From: Primorskyibacter flagellatus
GTDB lineage: Bacteria; Pseudomonadota; Alphaproteobacteria; Rhodobacterales; Rhodobacteraceae
Reading direction: 5' to 3'
NCBI RefSeq assembly: GCF_014638275.1
Contig: NZ_BMFJ01000001.1
Location: 1,662,338-1,726,337 of the forward strand
Length of the DNA stretch: 64,000 bases
A model generated the notes under the pieces. The model saw only the letters and a program-made list of their open reading frames with translations, ran no database searches and had not been told where the DNA came from. The translations under genes were made by a program, and so were the position numbers. This document shows, piece after piece, positions 27,459 to 36,316 of the stretch; position 1 is the stretch's first letter, and each line of letters starts with the position of its first letter.

Positions 27459-28745
27459 ATGAGCGGCACTTTGCGTCTGGGGATCGCCGGGCTGGGAACG
27501 GTTGGCGTCGGAGTGGTGAAGATCATCCGGCGCGAGGCGGCGCTGCTGACTGCCCGCACCGGAACCGAGATCACGATTTCCGCCGTGTCCGCCCGGACCC
27601 GCGACAAGGATCGCGGCGTGTCGCTGTCGGGCTACGACTGGGAAGACGATCCGGTCCGGCTGGCGACACGGGACGACGTGGATGTCTTTGTCGAACTCAT
27701 GGGCGGGTCGGACGGCCCTGCAAAGGCGGCGACCGAGGCCGCGCTGAAGGCGGGCAAGGACGTGGTGACCGCCAACAAGGCGATGCTGGCCGTGCATGGT
27801 CAGGCGCTGGCCGAACTGGCCGAGGCACAGGGCCGCGTGATCCGCTACGAAGCCGCCGTCGCGGGGGGGATCCCGGTCATCAAGTCGCTGGTCGAGGGGC
27901 TGGCGGGCAACGAGATCACCCGCGTCATGGGCGTGATGAACGGCACCTGCAACTATATCCTCACGCGCATGGAGGAGGCCGGGCTGCCCTACGAGACCGT
28001 GTTCGAGGAGGCGAACCAGTTGGGCTACCTCGAGGCCGATCCGGAGCTGGACGTGGGCGGCATCGACGCCGGGCACAAGCTTGCGATCCTCGCGGCCGCC
28101 GCCTTCGGCACGCGGGTCAATTTCGACGCGATCGAGCTTGAGGGCATCGGCCGGCTGACGATCGAGGATATTCGCGCGGCGGGCGACATGGGCTACCGGA
28201 TCAAGCTGCTTGGCGTGGCACGGATGACCGGGCGCGGGCTGGAACAGCGGATGTCGCCCTGCCTCGTGCCGATGACCTCTCCGCTCGGTCAGCTGCGCGG
28301 CGGAACGAACATGGTGGTGCTGGAGGGCAAGGCGGTGGAGCAGATCGTGTTGCGCGGCCCCGGCGCGGGTGAAGGCCCGACGGCCAGCGCGGTGATGGCG
28401 GATGTCTGCGACATCGCGCGAGGCATCCGGCTGCCGGTGTTCGGCCAGCCCGCAACGACGCTTGCCGACGCCGTGCCGGCGCGGTCGGTAACGCCGGCGG
28501 CCTATTACCTGCGGATGACGCTTCAGGACAAGCCCGGCGCGCTGGCCAAGGTCGCGGCGGTGCTGGGCGAGGCCGGGGTGTCGATCAACCGCATGCGCCA
28601 GTACGACCACGAGGGCGACGGCGCGCCGGTGCTGATCGTGACGCATCGGACCTCGCGCATGGCGCTGGACGAAGCCCTGGCGGCGATGGACCGGACCGGG
28701 GTCGTGGACGGGACACCCGTGGCCATCCGCATCGAGGAAGTCTGA
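27459..28745 (+). CDS. hom: Homoserine dehydrogenase
   Basis: Reduces aspartate semialdehyde to homoserine in threonine and methionine synthesis. The 428 residues have the NAD(P) motif LGIAGLGTVGVGVVKI (about 6-21), TANKAMLAVHG, the catalytic-region GVMNGTCNYILTRMEE, and the substrate region EADPELDVGGIDAGHKLAIL. The C-terminal ACT domain (LQDKPGALAKVAAVLGEAGV) suggests feedback regulation by threonine. ATG 27459 has a GGAG at -10. recJ begins 111 bp downstream on the same strand. Confidence 0.96.
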   Translation: MSGTLRLGIAGLGTVGVGVVKIIRREAALLTARTGTEITISAVSARTRDKDRGVSLSGYDWEDDPVRLATRDDVDVFVELMGGSDGPAKAATEAALKAGKDVVTANKAMLAVHGQALAELAEAQGRVIRYEAAVAGGIPVIKSLVEGLAGNEITRVMGVMNGTCNYILTRMEEAGLPYETVFEEANQLGYLEADPELDVGGIDAGHKLAILAAAAFGTRVNFDAIELEGIGRLTIEDIRAAGDMGYRIKLLGVARMTGRGLEQRMSPCLVPMTSPLGQLRGGTNMVVLEGKAVEQIVLRGPGAGEGPTASAVMADVCDIARGIRLPVFGQPATTLADAVPARSVTPAAYYLRMTLQDKPGALAKVAAVLGEAGVSINRMRQYDHEGDGAPVLIVTHRTSRMALDEALAAMDRTGVVDGTPVAIRIEEV

Positions 28746-28856
28746 GGTCCGGTCTTCTTGCTGGCGTCGAATGCCTCGCGCGGGAGTAATTCCGGCGAGA
28801 TGAAGTTGGGGGTCGGGCCCTTGCCTTCGGGCGGTGCGGCGCGGCATGTAGCGGGC

Positions 28857-30605
28857 ATGGATTTCCTTGATGTCTCCTCCTCCCTCACCGGGCGCAGATG
28901 GGTCGGGCCTGCTGCCGAGATCGACCGCGCGGCCGAGGCTCTGACGCAGGCGACCGGGCTGGATCGCGCCCTCGCGCAGGTATTGGCGCGGCGCGGGGTC
29001 GGGGCGCCGGAGGCGGAGGGGTTCCTCGCGCCTTCCCTGCGCGATCTGCTGCCCGATCCCCGGTCGCTCCGGGACATGGAGGTTGCGGCGGCGCGGGTGC
29101 TCCGGGCCGTGCGCGGGCGCGAGCGGATCTGCATCTTTGCCGATTACGACGTGGATGGCGGGACCTCTGCCGCGCTGCTGGTGGACTGGCTGCGCCAGAT
29201 GGGGCGTGAGGCGACGGTCTATGTGCCCGACCGGATCGACGAGGGATACGGCCCGAACGTGCCGGCGATGGCGGAGCTTGGGGCGCGGCATGACCTGATC
29301 ATCTGCGTCGACTGCGGCACGCTGAGCCATGAGCCGGTCACGGCGGCGGCCTGCGACGTGGTGATCCTCGACCACCACCTTGGCGGAGAGACCCTGCCCG
29401 ACTGTGTGGCCTGCGTGAACCCGAACCGGCAGGACGAGAACGGGGCGCTGGCGCATCTCTGCGCGGCGGCGGTGGTCTTCCTGATGCTGGTGGAGGCGAA
29501 CCGGCAGGCGCGGGAGGACGGGGCGACGGGGCTTCCGGACCTGATGGCGATGCTCGACCTCGTGGCGCTGGCGACGGTGGCGGATGTGGCGCCGCTGATC
29601 GGGGTCAACCGGGCCTTCGTGCGGCAGGGGCTGGTGGTCATGGCGCGGCGGGCGCGCCCCGGCCTGGCCGCGCTGGCGGATGCGGCTAAGATGGATACCG
29701 CGCCGACCGCCTATCATCTGGGCTATCTCCTGGGACCACGGATCAATGCCGGGGGGCGGATCGGCAAGGCGGACTTGGGCGCGCGGCTTCTGTCCTGCAC
29801 CGACCCGCACGAGGCGCGGGCGATGGCGGACCGGCTGAACGCGCTGAATGCGGAACGACGGGAGATCGAGTCGGCGGTGCAGGCGGCGGCGCTGGCGCAG
29901 GCAGAAGCGCGGGGGCTGAACGGTCCGCTGGTCTGGGCTGCCGGAGAGGGCTGGCATCCGGGCGTAGTGGGCATTGTCGCCTCACGGCTGAAGGAAGCGA
30001 CGAACCGCCCCGCCGTCGTGATCGGGCTGGACGGGGACGAGGGCAAGGGATCGGGGCGGTCGGTGGCGGGCGTGGACCTCGGCGCAGCGGTGCAGCGGCT
30101 GGCGGCCGAAGGGCTGCTGGTCAAGGGCGGCGGGCATCGCATGGCCGCGGGGCTGACCGTGGCGCGAGACGGCGTGGAGGCGGCGATGGAACGGCTGGCG
30201 GAACTGCTGGCGAAACAGGGGGCCGGAGAGGGCGGTGCGGCGGACCTGCGGCTGGACGGGCTGCTCATGCCGGGCGGCGCGACAGTGGCCCTGGTGGAAC
30301 GGCTGGAGGCTGCTGGTCCCTTCGGCGCCAGCGCCCCTGCCCCTCGTTTTGCCTTTCCGGACGTGACGGTGAGCTTTGCGAAGCGGGTCGGCGAAAGCCA
30401 TCTCAAGTTCCGCTTCGGCGACGGCATGGGCGGGTCGATCGACGCCATCGCGTTCTCCGCCTACGACGGGCCGCTTGGCCCGGCCCTGACCGAACGGTCC
30501 GGGGCGCGATTTCACCTTGCCGGGCGGCTTGAAATCAACAGTTGGGGCGGGCGCCGGACGGTCCAGATGCGGCTGGAGGATGCTGCTTTGGCCGGGGTGT
30601 CCTGA
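28857..30605 (+). CDS. recJ: Single-stranded-DNA-specific exonuclease RecJ
   Basis: A 5'-3' exonuclease in recombination and mismatch repair. The 582 residues show DHH-family motifs: ICIFADYDVDGGTSAALL (about 93-110), IICVDCGT, and VVILDHHLGG. The DHHA1 motif VKGGGHRMAAGLT and the C-terminal OB domain follow. ATG 28857 starts MDFLDVSSSLTGRRWVGP; the frame is open upstream but those residues look noncoding. It is the last gene before the tRNA at which the island is inserted. Confidence 0.95.
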   Translation: MDFLDVSSSLTGRRWVGPAAEIDRAAEALTQATGLDRALAQVLARRGVGAPEAEGFLAPSLRDLLPDPRSLRDMEVAAARVLRAVRGRERICIFADYDVDGGTSAALLVDWLRQMGREATVYVPDRIDEGYGPNVPAMAELGARHDLIICVDCGTLSHEPVTAAACDVVILDHHLGGETLPDCVACVNPNRQDENGALAHLCAAAVVFLMLVEANRQAREDGATGLPDLMAMLDLVALATVADVAPLIGVNRAFVRQGLVVMARRARPGLAALADAAKMDTAPTAYHLGYLLGPRINAGGRIGKADLGARLLSCTDPHEARAMADRLNALNAERREIESAVQAAALAQAEARGLNGPLVWAAGEGWHPGVVGIVASRLKEATNRPAVVIGLDGDEGKGSGRSVAGVDLGAAVQRLAAEGLLVKGGGHRMAAGLTVARDGVEAAMERLAELLAKQGAGEGGAADLRLDGLLMPGGATVALVERLEAAGPFGASAPAPRFAFPDVTVSFAKRVGESHLKFRFGDGMGGSIDAIAFSAYDGPLGPALTERSGARFHLAGRLEINSWGGRRTVQMRLEDAALAGVS

Positions 30606-30655
30606 AGCCATTTCGCGCCGCCGAGAATTTGTTTGCGGGGGTGCAAAAATCCCCT

Positions 30656-30682
30656 TGCGCCCGTGACGGGGTTTCCCTAAAA
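30656..30682 (+). promoter_or_regulatory. Probable promoter of tRNA-Glu
   Basis: TTGCGC (30656-30661) and CTAAAA (30677-30682) are spaced by 15 bases. They lie 20 bases before the tRNA 5' end and resemble the TTG-rich -35 and A/T-rich -10 of alphaproteobacterial tRNA promoters. Confidence 0.4.
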
Positions 30683-30701
30683 GCCCCCTCACGCCAAGCG
30701 C

Positions 30702-30776
30702 GGCCCGTTCGTCTATCGGTTAGGACGCCAGGTTTTCAACCTGGAAAGAGGGGTTCGATTCCCCTACGGGCTGCCA
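30702..30776 (+). tRNA. tRNA-Glu (anticodon TTC)
   Basis: A complete cloverleaf of 75 bases. The acceptor stem GGCCCGT pairs with ACGGGCT (one G-T pair) followed by G and an encoded CCA at 30774-30776. The anticodon stem is CCAGG/CCTGG with loop TTTTCAA, giving anticodon TTC. The T arm is GAGGGGTTCGATTCCCCT. The last 17 bases are duplicated at 56294-56310 and form the integration site of the genomic island; the tRNA itself stays intact. Confidence 0.97.
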
Positions 30777-30819
30777 CTTTTCCCGCAGCACACCTTGTTT
30801 TGTTGACGCTCGATGGTCC
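30760..30819. repeat. Left attachment site (attL direct repeat)
   Basis: A 60-bp segment covering the last 17 bases of tRNA-Glu and 43 bases beyond. It matches 56294-56353 with two substitutions (positions 30777 and 30781). The first 17 bases are identical and include the T-arm 3' strand, acceptor 3' strand and CCA. Confidence 0.93.
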
Positions 30820-30823
30820 AATT

Positions 30824-30851
30824 GTGGACCACGTTTCGGAGCGTGGTCCAC
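30824..30851. repeat. Left-end integrase arm-type sites
   Basis: GTGGACCAC (30824-30832) and its reverse complement GTGGTCCAC (30843-30851), 10 bases apart. Two further GTGGTCCAC copies occur only near the right end (56190, 56244), so these are probable arm-binding sites of the island integrase. The rest of the 326-base stretch to the integrase stop holds no gene that I can see. Confidence 0.6.
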
Positions 30852-31102
30852 CTTTAGGGCGAAAGCGATTTGTGCAGGAAGCTTCCTTGGTTCTGGTCCT
30901 GATGGAGTGAACGGTGAAGTCGGCGACGGGACGAAGTCGAACTTCATCTGATGAATTTACGTCGGAGCTGAGCCATACAGTGAAGCCCTGCGCTGATCGG
31001 CACCGAAAAAAAGAGGATGGCGCGCCACGATCCTCGGGCGCGCCATGCAGTGGTGCTGTGTGTTGGTAGATGACCTAAGCGATCGCCCAATAGAGTCTTA
31101 CG

Positions 31103-32197
31103 TCAGGTCTTGCGCATTCGCTTTTGCGCTGCGGAGATTGCCATGCGCTCACGTTCGGCATCCTTAGTATAGATCCTTGTTGTTCGCGGATCAGAATGTC
31201 CGAGGGTCGTCATGATTTCGTATTCAGTAGCTCCCAGCTTCGCCAACAATTTCGCTACACCCTTCCGGATCCCATGTTGGGAACGGTTGGCCTTGCCGTT
31301 CTTTCCGGTGATTTTCGCCTGAACAATCCATTCACGAACACGATTATCCAACGAGCCAGACGAGGCGAACGGCTTGCCGTATACGGTCGTCAGAAACGTC
31401 CCGCGGTCCACGTCGTGGTTATCCAGCTCGGTCAGCAGCATCTCGGTTATCAGCACTGTTACCTCGCTGGATCCTTTCTTCTTCGGCTGCCACGTGATCG
31501 CAGGCTTTCCATCAACCTCGGTTACATGAGGAGGCCCCATATCAGGCATATCGCCGATACGGCCTGCTGTGCAGTCAGCCAAAGCAAACCAGAGACGAGC
31601 CATGGTCCCTGGGCCGTGCCTTGTTAGAAATTTCTCAACATCTTTGTCGTTCCAGGCGACCGCGCCACCTTTGGACTTGTGCTTGCTTTTCATAGTGAGG
31701 ATGTCACTATGCTTCGGATACCCGCGGTCAGCGCCCCAGGAATAGGCGGCACGGAGCGCTTTGAAACACGTTTCAGCGGCGCCTGTCTTCACACCGAAAC
31801 TGTCCCAAATGAAGGTGAACGCGTCTCCGGGCAGGTGGACGCTTAGAGAACCGAACCGGTCCTGATCGATGTCTCGGAGCTCGCGGGCATAATCGAGACC
31901 ACGGCGCCTACTTTCAAATGTCGACATGGAATAGTTGCCGCCTTCCGCTTGGACCTTCAGCCACGCGATGTAGTTTTCGCAGAGTTCATCGAAGGTCCCT
32001 TTCGTGGGCTTTTTCGGCCTAACTTGTTCGATGACTTCGCCTCTGCGAGCCGCACGGTAGTAGGCATCGAAGCCGGACTCGCCCGGCCCCATGGGGATCG
32101 TGATTTTGCGGTTCCGCTGACCCTCTACACGCACGCGCCACCGAGTATTTCCAGACTTCATGCGATCAGACAGCAGGCCCTTGTATTCGTATTTCAT
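31103..32197 (-). CDS. int: Tyrosine-type site-specific integrase
   Basis: Integrates and excises the island at tRNA-Glu. The 364 residues have an N-terminal SAM-like/core-binding region (FDELCENYIAWLKVQAEGG, about 69-87) and a catalytic domain with all expected residues. These are Arg213 (DCTAGRIGDM), Lys in WQPKKKGSSE (about 239-241), His308-x-x-Arg311 (SQHGIRKG), His334 (LGHSDPRTT) and nucleophile Tyr343 (RIYTKDAE). Length is normal for an island integrase. It lies just inside attL and transcribes toward it. Its start overlaps the small upstream gene by four bases. Confidence 0.95.
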   Translation of the reverse strand: MKYEYKGLLSDRMKSGNTRWRVRVEGQRNRKITIPMGPGESGFDAYYRAARRGEVIEQVRPKKPTKGTFDELCENYIAWLKVQAEGGNYSMSTFESRRRGLDYARELRDIDQDRFGSLSVHLPGDAFTFIWDSFGVKTGAAETCFKALRAAYSWGADRGYPKHSDILTMKSKHKSKGGAVAWNDKDVEKFLTRHGPGTMARLWFALADCTAGRIGDMPDMGPPHVTEVDGKPAITWQPKKKGSSEVTVLITEMLLTELDNHDVDRGTFLTTVYGKPFASSGSLDNRVREWIVQAKITGKNGKANRSQHGIRKGVAKLLAKLGATEYEIMTTLGHSDPRTTRIYTKDAERERMAISAAQKRMRKT

Positions 32198-32394
32198 TTC
32201 GGCTCACCGTAAGTTTTGGGGCCGCTGCGGCGGGCGGAATGGGCAGCTGTCGCTACAGCGATCTCTGCCGGAGTGAGTTCGACACGGAAGCCACCGTCTG
32301 AAGTAAAGTGCAGTGCGTGCGCGATAAGGCCTTGGGAATGAACCGCTGCGATCGCGTTCTGGATCTGGGCCTTGGTCGGTCTCTTGGTTTTCAT
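32194..32394 (-). CDS. Small protein coupled to the integrase
   Basis: A 66-residue basic protein (MKTKRPTKAQIQNAIAAVHS...), possibly with one N-terminal helical DNA-binding region and a short beta segment (ALHFTSDGGFRVELTPAEIA). A GAGGATC ribosome site precedes the ATG and its stop overlaps the integrase ATG by four bases. Position suggests a recombination directionality or regulatory role, but no excisionase signature was recognised. Confidence 0.7.
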   Translation of the reverse strand: MKTKRPTKAQIQNAIAAVHSQGLIAHALHFTSDGGFRVELTPAEIAVATAAHSARRSGPKTYGEPK

Positions 32395-32457
32395 TGAGTG
32401 ATCCTCTTGTGTGTGAGGAGGACTTCAGGTCGTCGAACCCAATCGAGATGAATTTCC

Positions 32458-32988
32458 TCAAGGGGGTTCACCGCCCCACCCGGCCTCGAGCGCTCGAAGC
32501 CAGGCGCGTGCCAAACGGCGGCTGTCCGGGCCCGCCCGGCGGGGAGCTCTGCGACGGGTCAGCGATGTGTAGAGGGCATCGAGCGCGTCAGCGTTGAAGT
32601 GCCTGATAGCCGTCGCATCGTAGTCGAGGATTGGGGAGGCCCGTGTCTGCTCGACAGTTGCGAGTAGCTGATCAAGCCAGCGCGCGTCCGCGGTGCGACC
32701 GTCCGAAATCATCAGACGGTCTGCTATCATGGCGTTGGCTTCAGCTGCGACATCCTCTGCTGGACGCGCGCTCAGAAGGTCCGCCTGACTCAGCTGATGG
32801 ATTGCTTCGGCATCAGCGCACCAGGCGGCACTGCTCCAGTTCGGATGCGGGCGGATCAGGCTCGACCAGGTGACGAGTTCATCCAGTTCGTCGATCCATG
32901 TCAGCCCGATTTCAATCGGCCAGCCGTCCGGCGCGAGCGAACTCGCCTCGAAGTCGAGAAAGACGACCTCGCTCAATAAGTCTGCCAT
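32458..32988 (-). CDS. DEDD-type 3'-5' exonuclease-like protein
   Basis: The 176-residue product begins MADLLSEVVFLDFEASSLAP, in which DFEASSL matches the first motif (D-x-E) of DnaQ/oligoribonuclease-like nucleases. WPIEIGLTWID is the usual following strand. Further acidic residues of motifs II and III (YDATAIRHFNADALDAL) are plausible but less clear. The start at 32988 was chosen over an ATG 30 bases upstream because AAGGAT precedes it. It lies in the integrase-side group of small minus-strand genes. Its role in the element is unknown. Confidence 0.7.
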   Translation of the reverse strand: MADLLSEVVFLDFEASSLAPDGWPIEIGLTWIDELDELVTWSSLIRPHPNWSSAAWCADAEAIHQLSQADLLSARPAEDVAAEANAMIADRLMISDGRTADARWLDQLLATVEQTRASPILDYDATAIRHFNADALDALYTSLTRRRAPRRAGPDSRRLARAWLRALEAGWGGEPP

Positions 32989-33094
32989 TGTGGGTATCCT
33001 TAGAGGGTTCGGGCGCACCGGCTATTGCAGCAGAAAGGGTGTTTCCGGGCCGGTGCGCCCTGACGACGGGGATCCAATCCCGCCGATCTCGGTG

Positions 33095-33514
33095 TCAGCT
33101 GTGGTGCCCGCGGCTCCGGGCGATCTCTTGCTCCGCGGCGAGGAGATCCGTGACACGGTGCGAGGCTTCGAGCGCGTCACGCAGGTTGCGCATGGCGCTG
33201 TCGATCGGCCCCGAAGCCATTTCAGGCTCCAGCTTTGCCAGTTCACGCAATGCGGAACGCGCAGCATGCCGGTAGTCATCAGTGAGGAACCGGCGGCGCT
33301 CGGAGTGTTTCTCGAGGTCGCGGGCCCAGCCCTGAATAGGCTTCAACGCTTCGTAAGGGAGTTGCGCCAGCGCCTCGCTTGCCGCGCGCGTGTGGCGAGC
33401 TGCATTGGCGAGAATGTCCTCGATGCGCTCGTAGTCGCCATGCAGCTGATGGTCGAGGAACAGCACCATCCGGTGCGTGTTGTTGGTCGGGAATGTCTGG
33501 GGTATCGGGAACAT
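33095..33514 (-). CDS. Unknown helical protein
   Basis: The 139-residue product starts MFPIPQTFPTNNTHRMVLFL and is mostly helical (DYERIEDILANAARHTRAAS, RDALEASHRVTDLLAAEQEI). No motif was recognised. The start at 33514 was preferred to one four codons upstream because GGAGAG lies five bases before it. The neighbours are the exonuclease-like gene and a possible PemK-fold gene, all on the minus strand. Confidence 0.65.
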   Translation of the reverse strand: MFPIPQTFPTNNTHRMVLFLDHQLHGDYERIEDILANAARHTRAASEALAQLPYEALKPIQGWARDLEKHSERRRFLTDDYRHAARSALRELAKLEPEMASGPIDSAMRNLRDALEASHRVTDLLAAEQEIARSRGHHS

Positions 33515-33585
33515 CTGTCTCTCCATCTCTGCGAACCGGAGTGGGACCGGCCCTCGTCACGAAGGGCCGGTCACTCGGCCGGTCG

Positions 33586-34110
33586 TCAGGCTGCCGTCGG
33601 GAATTCGGCTGTGACCTTCGGAAGCGGCCGCCGTTCCACGGTGACGGGCGTTTCGCTTCGTTCCCGGCGACGGTCTGCGGCGATGTCGTGCTCTGCATGG
33701 AGACGCGCCCGGACCGCTTGCATCCGTTCCAGACGGCTACCAGTGAGATGGCCGACAACTGGAGCGCTCGAACCGCCGACATCGAACCCGGAGTGGTGCG
33801 GGCTGACGAAGAGCAGTCGCGTGCCGATAAACCTCGTCGCTCTGCGCAGTCCCGCCATTTGCAGGTCGGCAACGTGGGTGACGGCGATGTCGTAGCCGCC
33901 GTTCGATCTGGTGGTCGCGGTTGTGCTGTAGGCAAGCACGAGCCGCCGCTCCTCGCCGTGGTCGTCGACTTCGACAACCAGGCAGGGGCGGATACCGGGC
34001 TTGCCGTCCCGCGTTTGCGGGAACGGGACGGGGAATCTGAACAGCACGATATCGCCGGGCCGAACGTGATCGGCCCAGTGGGCCAGTTTCTGGGTCATTT
34101 GATCGAACAT
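33586..34110 (-). CDS. Possible PemK/MazF-fold protein
   Basis: The 174 residues contain VRPGDIVLFRFPVPFPQT (about 16-33) and GIRPCLVVEVDDHGEERRLV (about 39-58). This G-D-I-V...R-P-C-L-V-V pattern is characteristic of the SH3-like barrel of MazF/PemK toxins and related proteins. The C-terminal 60 residues are an unrelated basic tail. No antitoxin-type partner lies next to it. An AGGAGAGG ribosome site precedes the ATG. The family assignment is an inference from one motif region; it could be a non-toxic member. Confidence 0.5.
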   Translation of the reverse strand: MFDQMTQKLAHWADHVRPGDIVLFRFPVPFPQTRDGKPGIRPCLVVEVDDHGEERRLVLAYSTTATTRSNGGYDIAVTHVADLQMAGLRRATRFIGTRLLFVSPHHSGFDVGGSSAPVVGHLTGSRLERMQAVRARLHAEHDIAADRRRERSETPVTVERRPLPKVTAEFPTAA

Positions 34111-34173
34111 CGACCTCTCCTCTTGTGGATGATCGACGCGACCCGACCTCCCACTCCTTCTCCGAGGGCTGGC

Positions 34174-34207
34174 CCGGGTTGCGCGTCACGAGACGCGCGC
34201 AACCCGG
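34174..34207. terminator. Strong GC-rich hairpin between relaxase and PemK-like gene
   Basis: CCGGGTTGCGCGTC (34174-34187) pairs with GACGCGCGCAACCCGG (34192-34207) around ACGA, with a two-base bulge. It lies in the 269-bp spacer after the relaxase stop and probably ends its transcript or marks the start of the next unit. Confidence 0.5.
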
Positions 34208-34379
34208 ACCGGGCGTCATGCCTGGGAGGTCCAGGAGGGGTGGCCAACGCCCTCCGGTCCCGCAGACGGCGGTCTACAGGTGCAGGGAACGGCCAGTATC
34301 CCTGCTCCGCGAAAGACTCGTCACGCGAGGGGAATAGGTCGTAAATACTTAGAGCGTGTTCACGCATACATCTGAGATA

Positions 34380-35675
34380 CTATCGCACTCGTTGACGTGG
34401 CCCTGTAACAGTGCGCTTCACCGGCTTCATGATCCTCGGTGGCTCTTCTGCCGACGGCAATTCATAGGTTTCTGGGTCGATGACTTCGTCAAACTCATCG
34501 GCAAACTCTCTCGCCGCCCTACCCGATGCCAGATCACGTATCGCTACGACATATGCATCGAGCTTTCGGCCCATGCCGTGCGCCACAGCCAGATCGGAGT
34601 CCTCTCCATTCTGTTTCGAAACCTGTCGTGACGAAGGTTTTTCAACTGCATCTTCCCGCTGAACATCAATATCAGCAGCCTCGGACAGCCGCTGGAGCTC
34701 ATCCCTACGGGCAGCCTCCCGTTCCGCTGCAATTCTGGCGGAAGTTCCGTCCTCACGCGCCTTCGCGCGATCGAGCGCGCGCGCTTGCTCCCAAGCGGTC
34801 CATAGCCGCTCATTTTCGAAATTCTGACCGATGCGCGCTATCTCGGCGGCCCCCAAGTCAGAAACATCATCCAACGATTTTCGGCGCAGTTCCGCCATCT
34901 GCTTTCGCTCAATCGCAGAGCGTTTCGGACCAGAGTGCCGTTGCGCTTTGAGACCGGAAGGTGCGTCGCCTGCGGCGGCCAAGTCCTCATAAGACCGCAA
35001 GTCAATTCGAGCCGAAGAACCTACTTTCGCAAGGGCCGCATTAACCCGCTTTTCCCATTCTTCACGAATAGCAACCACACAAGCCGAGCCCCATTTTTTA
35101 TCATCGAGTTCCCGTGTCTTGATACCAAAGGCACCTGTGTCTCGGTCGACCACGCGAACGGTGAACCTGAGATGCACATGGAAATTCTTGTTCGTAACAT
35201 CTGGATCGAACAACTCATCAAACGTTTCACTGTCTGACAGGGGTGATGACTTTTTTCTCCATAGCTTTTTGCCCTGTTCTGTGTCGTGGAATTTGGGACC
35301 ATGAATGCAATAGTGGCTCGCAACTCCGAACCTGTCGCGCAACCAGCAGGCCATACCATGAACAAGCCGACGTTGTTGGTCGAGCGGCAGCTCGGCCGGC
35401 AGCGCAGGGCGCAGTTCCCTTGCGACCCTCGCGTTGGACCTGGTTTCGGCCATCTCTGCTGAATTCCACAATTCCTCAGCCGAGCCAGACCAACCGACCA
35501 GACCTTCTGCGATCAGGCCAGTGACATTTTTGTAGTTGTAGATCAGGCCAGTTCGCTCATCGACCATGCGAGTTCGCGCGGCATAGGCGGCGGCCGCAAC
35601 CGAGGACCGCCCATCAGCACGGGACAGCACAAGCAGCGGACAGTGACTGGCGGGATGGAGGTGAGACTGTTTCAT
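34380..35675 (-). CDS. MobA/MobL-family (MobQ) relaxase
   Basis: Nicks oriT and leads the transferred strand. The 431 residues show the MobA/L motif I (RSSVAAAAYAAR with the candidate nicking Tyr31) and the metal-binding motif NFHVHLRFTVR (His166, His168), preceded by NPHA-like spacing. The C-terminal half is a long basic helical region (IERKQMAELRRKSLDDV, AREDGTSARIAAEREAARRD) without a primase or helicase domain. A start at 35675 (MKQSHLHPASHCPLLVL) matches the family N-terminus. It is divergent from the MobC-like gene, with the oriT in between. Confidence 0.88.
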   Translation of the reverse strand: MKQSHLHPASHCPLLVLSRADGRSSVAAAAYAARTRMVDERTGLIYNYKNVTGLIAEGLVGWSGSAEELWNSAEMAETRSNARVARELRPALPAELPLDQQRRLVHGMACWLRDRFGVASHYCIHGPKFHDTEQGKKLWRKKSSPLSDSETFDELFDPDVTNKNFHVHLRFTVRVVDRDTGAFGIKTRELDDKKWGSACVVAIREEWEKRVNAALAKVGSSARIDLRSYEDLAAAGDAPSGLKAQRHSGPKRSAIERKQMAELRRKSLDDVSDLGAAEIARIGQNFENERLWTAWEQARALDRAKAREDGTSARIAAEREAARRDELQRLSEAADIDVQREDAVEKPSSRQVSKQNGEDSDLAVAHGMGRKLDAYVVAIRDLASGRAAREFADEFDEVIDPETYELPSAEEPPRIMKPVKRTVTGPRQRVR

Positions 35676-35735
35676 GAGTTGTAGATCGTGCCCGACTAAA
35701 CTCACCGCTCCTCCAAAGCCCGCCGCAGGCGCGCG

Positions 35736-35766
35736 GCAAACGACAGTTTGCGTAATTGCGCCCTTG
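35736..35766. other. Origin of transfer (oriT), RSF1010/Ti type
   Basis: A perfect hairpin GCAAAC-GACA-GTTTGC (35736-35751) is followed directly by GTAATTGCGCCCTTG. The known RSF1010 nic region reads GTAAGTGCGCCCT after an inverted repeat, so 12 of 13 bases agree. The AAGGGCGCAATTA core of Ti-type oriTs is also matched on the other strand. The expected nick is between the G and C of GCG/CCC (about 35760/35761). It sits between the divergent MobQ relaxase and mobC-like genes, exactly where expected. Confidence 0.85.
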
Positions 35767-35889
35767 CCTTCAGGCGTCGGGTTGGCCGGCGCTCATACTT
35801 CGCAGCTAAAAGAAAAATTTCGAAACGTGAGCGAAAAGCAGGCTCAAGCGCAATCTCCCGTGCAGGACAACAGAAACCTGGAGATGAAA

Positions 35890-36219
35890 ATGGCCACACT
35901 TGAAGATCGAATTGTCCGTCAAGAAAAGCTGCTCGAGCCCCAGTTGAACCGCCTTCGGGACATGAAAGCGGTCCAGTCGAAACAGAGGCGCAAAGATGAT
36001 ACGAGGCGCAAGATCCTCTATGGAGCCGCGTTTCTTCTAAGCCTTGACGGACTGAGCGAGACTGCCCGCACACGAAAAATCGCCGAGGTAGAACGACAGA
36101 TCAAAGCACCGCGAGATCGGAAATTTCTTGGGTTGTCAGAAAGCGTCGAAGAGGCGCAGAAAGAGATGGCTTCGCGCGATACTCAACATCCTGGGCTACC
36201 CTTCGATTTCGGCGGTTGA
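35890..36219 (+). CDS. MobC/TraD-like mobilization accessory protein
   Basis: A 109-residue, highly basic coiled-coil protein starting MATLEDRIVRQEKLLEPQLN. It has KQRRKDDTRRKILYGAAFLL in the middle, the pattern of small conjugal transfer proteins found next to MobQ relaxases. These help open oriT or modulate nicking. The start at 35890 was chosen for the GGAG at -10; the frame is open upstream through the oriT region. It is divergent from the relaxase. Confidence 0.75.
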   Translation: MATLEDRIVRQEKLLEPQLNRLRDMKAVQSKQRRKDDTRRKILYGAAFLLSLDGLSETARTRKIAEVERQIKAPRDRKFLGLSESVEEAQKEMASRDTQHPGLPFDFGG

Positions 36220-36316
36220 CGCACTGGCGCCACGGTTTTTCTTTTGGCGCCGGAATGCTGGAATGTTTTTTCCGTTTAGACATAATAGCTTGGCAGAACC
36301 CTGACATGCGGCGAAA

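Noticed and set aside
34174..34207. Hairpin after the relaxase as a second oriT
   Set aside because: It lacks the nic core; the matching core with hairpin is at 35736-35766.
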